Shown here piece by piece: positions 36,861-37,358 of a DNA stretch of 37,358 bases. The notes below the pieces were generated by a model. That model was given only the letters and a program-made list of their open reading frames with translations, searched no databases and was not told where the DNA came from. How positions within the stretch are numbered: position 1 is the stretch's first letter; every line of letters begins with the position of its first letter. A program made the translations under genes and the position numbers. The stretch is taken from NCBI GenBank assembly GCA_013286985.1, contig JABDEQ010000017.1, forward strand, positions 869-38,226. The letters are read 5' to 3'. The DNA is from Bacteroidota bacterium. Lineage in GTDB: Bacteria > Bacteroidota > Bacteroidia > Sphingobacteriales > Sphingobacteriaceae.

Positions 36861-37358
36861 TTATTTTTCGTTGGTTGCTATGGGCAGCTCTTTTCTCGAC
36901 CACTCGCTCCATGATCCTACATATAATTTAGGCCCTTCAATGCCTGCATAAGCCATCCCCAAAAGGGTATGGCAAGCCGTAACACCCGAACCACAATGTA
37001 CTATTACTTTTTCATAAGGTGTATTTCCAATTGCCTCGTCATAGGCTTTGCGCAATGCATCAGGCATTAAATATTTTCCATCGCCATCCAGATTTAAAAT
37101 ATAGGGCAGGTTAATGGCGCCGGGAATATGGCCGGCAATTAAATCAATGAGCTCTGTTTGGCCCAAATATCTGGGCGTTTCGCGCACATCAATAACAACC
37201 TGGTCTTCACTTTGCGCAGCGGCTCCTGCCTCCTCAATAGCAACAGTTCCTTTATAGTTGTGAGCAGGGTATGGAGCAACAGCATTAGAGGTATAATCGT
37301 CTGTACTTAGCGGAATGCCGGCATTTTTTGCGGCCTGCAAACCGCCATTCAAAACCTG
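36861..37358 (-). CDS. Thiosulfate/3-mercaptopyruvate-type sulfurtransferase (rhodanese), 3' part (partial)
   Basis: The frame runs off the right edge of the window; about 165 C-terminal residues are seen. The first visible residues (QVLNGGLQAAKNAGIP) correspond to the end of the first rhodanese domain, and the second domain is complete: VIDVRETPRYLG, GHIPGAINLPY, and the active loop C-G-S-G-V-T-A-C, in which the first cysteine carries the persulfide. CGSGVTA is the typical mercaptopyruvate-sulfurtransferase-like loop (SseA type). The end LYVGSWSEWSRKELPIAT matches the family. The N-terminal domain and start lie outside. It leads a possible three-gene unit with the GNAT and SRPBCC genes. Confidence 0.9.
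   Translation of the reverse strand, partial: QVLNGGLQAAKNAGIPLSTDDYTSNAVAPYPAHNYKGTVAIEEAGAAAQSEDQVVIDVRETPRYLGQTELIDLIAGHIPGAINLPYILNLDGDGKYLMPDALRKAYDEAIGNTPYEKVIVHCGSGVTACHTLLGMAYAGIEGPKLYVGSWSEWSRKELPIATNEK

Noticed and set aside
36847..36912. N-terminal extension of the GNAT protein
   Set aside because: It overlaps the end of the sulfurtransferase gene, and the GNAT fold begins at MEKIIIRKAIPADLP.

Overview
The window is a 37.4 kb piece of a Bacteroidota chromosome. It most likely comes from the Sphingobacteriaceae, of the Mucilaginibacter/Pedobacter kind. The evidence is the sequence of the 16S 3' end (tail GGCTGGAATACCTCCTTTCT), AT-rich intergenic DNA, several promoters with the Bacteroidota -7 box TAnnTTTG, few Shine-Dalgarno sites, and typical family variants such as EttA, ClpC, FAB2-type desaturase and CE7 esterases. 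The genus is an inference. The left edge lies inside a 16S gene and the right edge inside a sulfurtransferase gene.

Layout. (1) 1-4564: the end of an rRNA operon in the order 16S (partial), tRNA-Ile(GAT), tRNA-Ala(TGC), 23S, 5S, then a strong terminator. (2) 4565-5000: DNA with no recognisable gene. (3) 5001-13588: an exopolysaccharide locus. On the minus strand, in transcription order, it holds a membrane histidine kinase, a BcsB-like periplasmic subunit, a processive GT2 synthase with an N-terminal MshEN/T2SSE_N-like domain, a multi-pass GT-C-like membrane protein and a small membrane protein. A secreted GH5 glucanase is divergent on the plus strand. (4) 13638-25731: housekeeping and stress genes (acyl-ACP desaturase, MscS channel, aldo/keto reductase, ClpC, GH18-like lipoprotein, EttA), then an IS200-like/REP-associated Tyr transposase among REP-like palindromes, and a VOC protein. 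(5) 25884-29628: a TPR protein, a lipoprotein of unknown function and a TIGR01212-type radical SAM protein. (6) 29779-35681: a membrane O-acyltransferase followed by two beta-barrel/acetyl-esterase pairs in mirror order. (7) 35854-37358: SRPBCC protein, GNAT acetyltransferase and the 3' part of a rhodanese-type sulfurtransferase.

How the genes may work together. The GT2 and BcsB-like proteins would polymerise a beta-glucan-like chain and export it across the inner membrane. The GT-C protein and small membrane protein may decorate the chain, the GH5 enzyme may trim it, and the kinase may sense the envelope or surface. No PilZ domain and no BcsC-type outer-membrane exporter is present. This is the best candidate in the window for an unusual system. 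The acyltransferase plus two secreted CE7-like esterases and two outer-membrane barrels form a second envelope module that could add, remove and respond to acetyl groups on glycans.

Many short structural elements were seen: seven terminator-like hairpins, a 16-bp-stem hairpin inside the polysaccharide operon, a REP cluster, three near-repeats of about 29 bp period upstream of clpC, and intergenic tracts made of degenerate short words that fold back on themselves. All calls come from reading the sequence; no database search was run.
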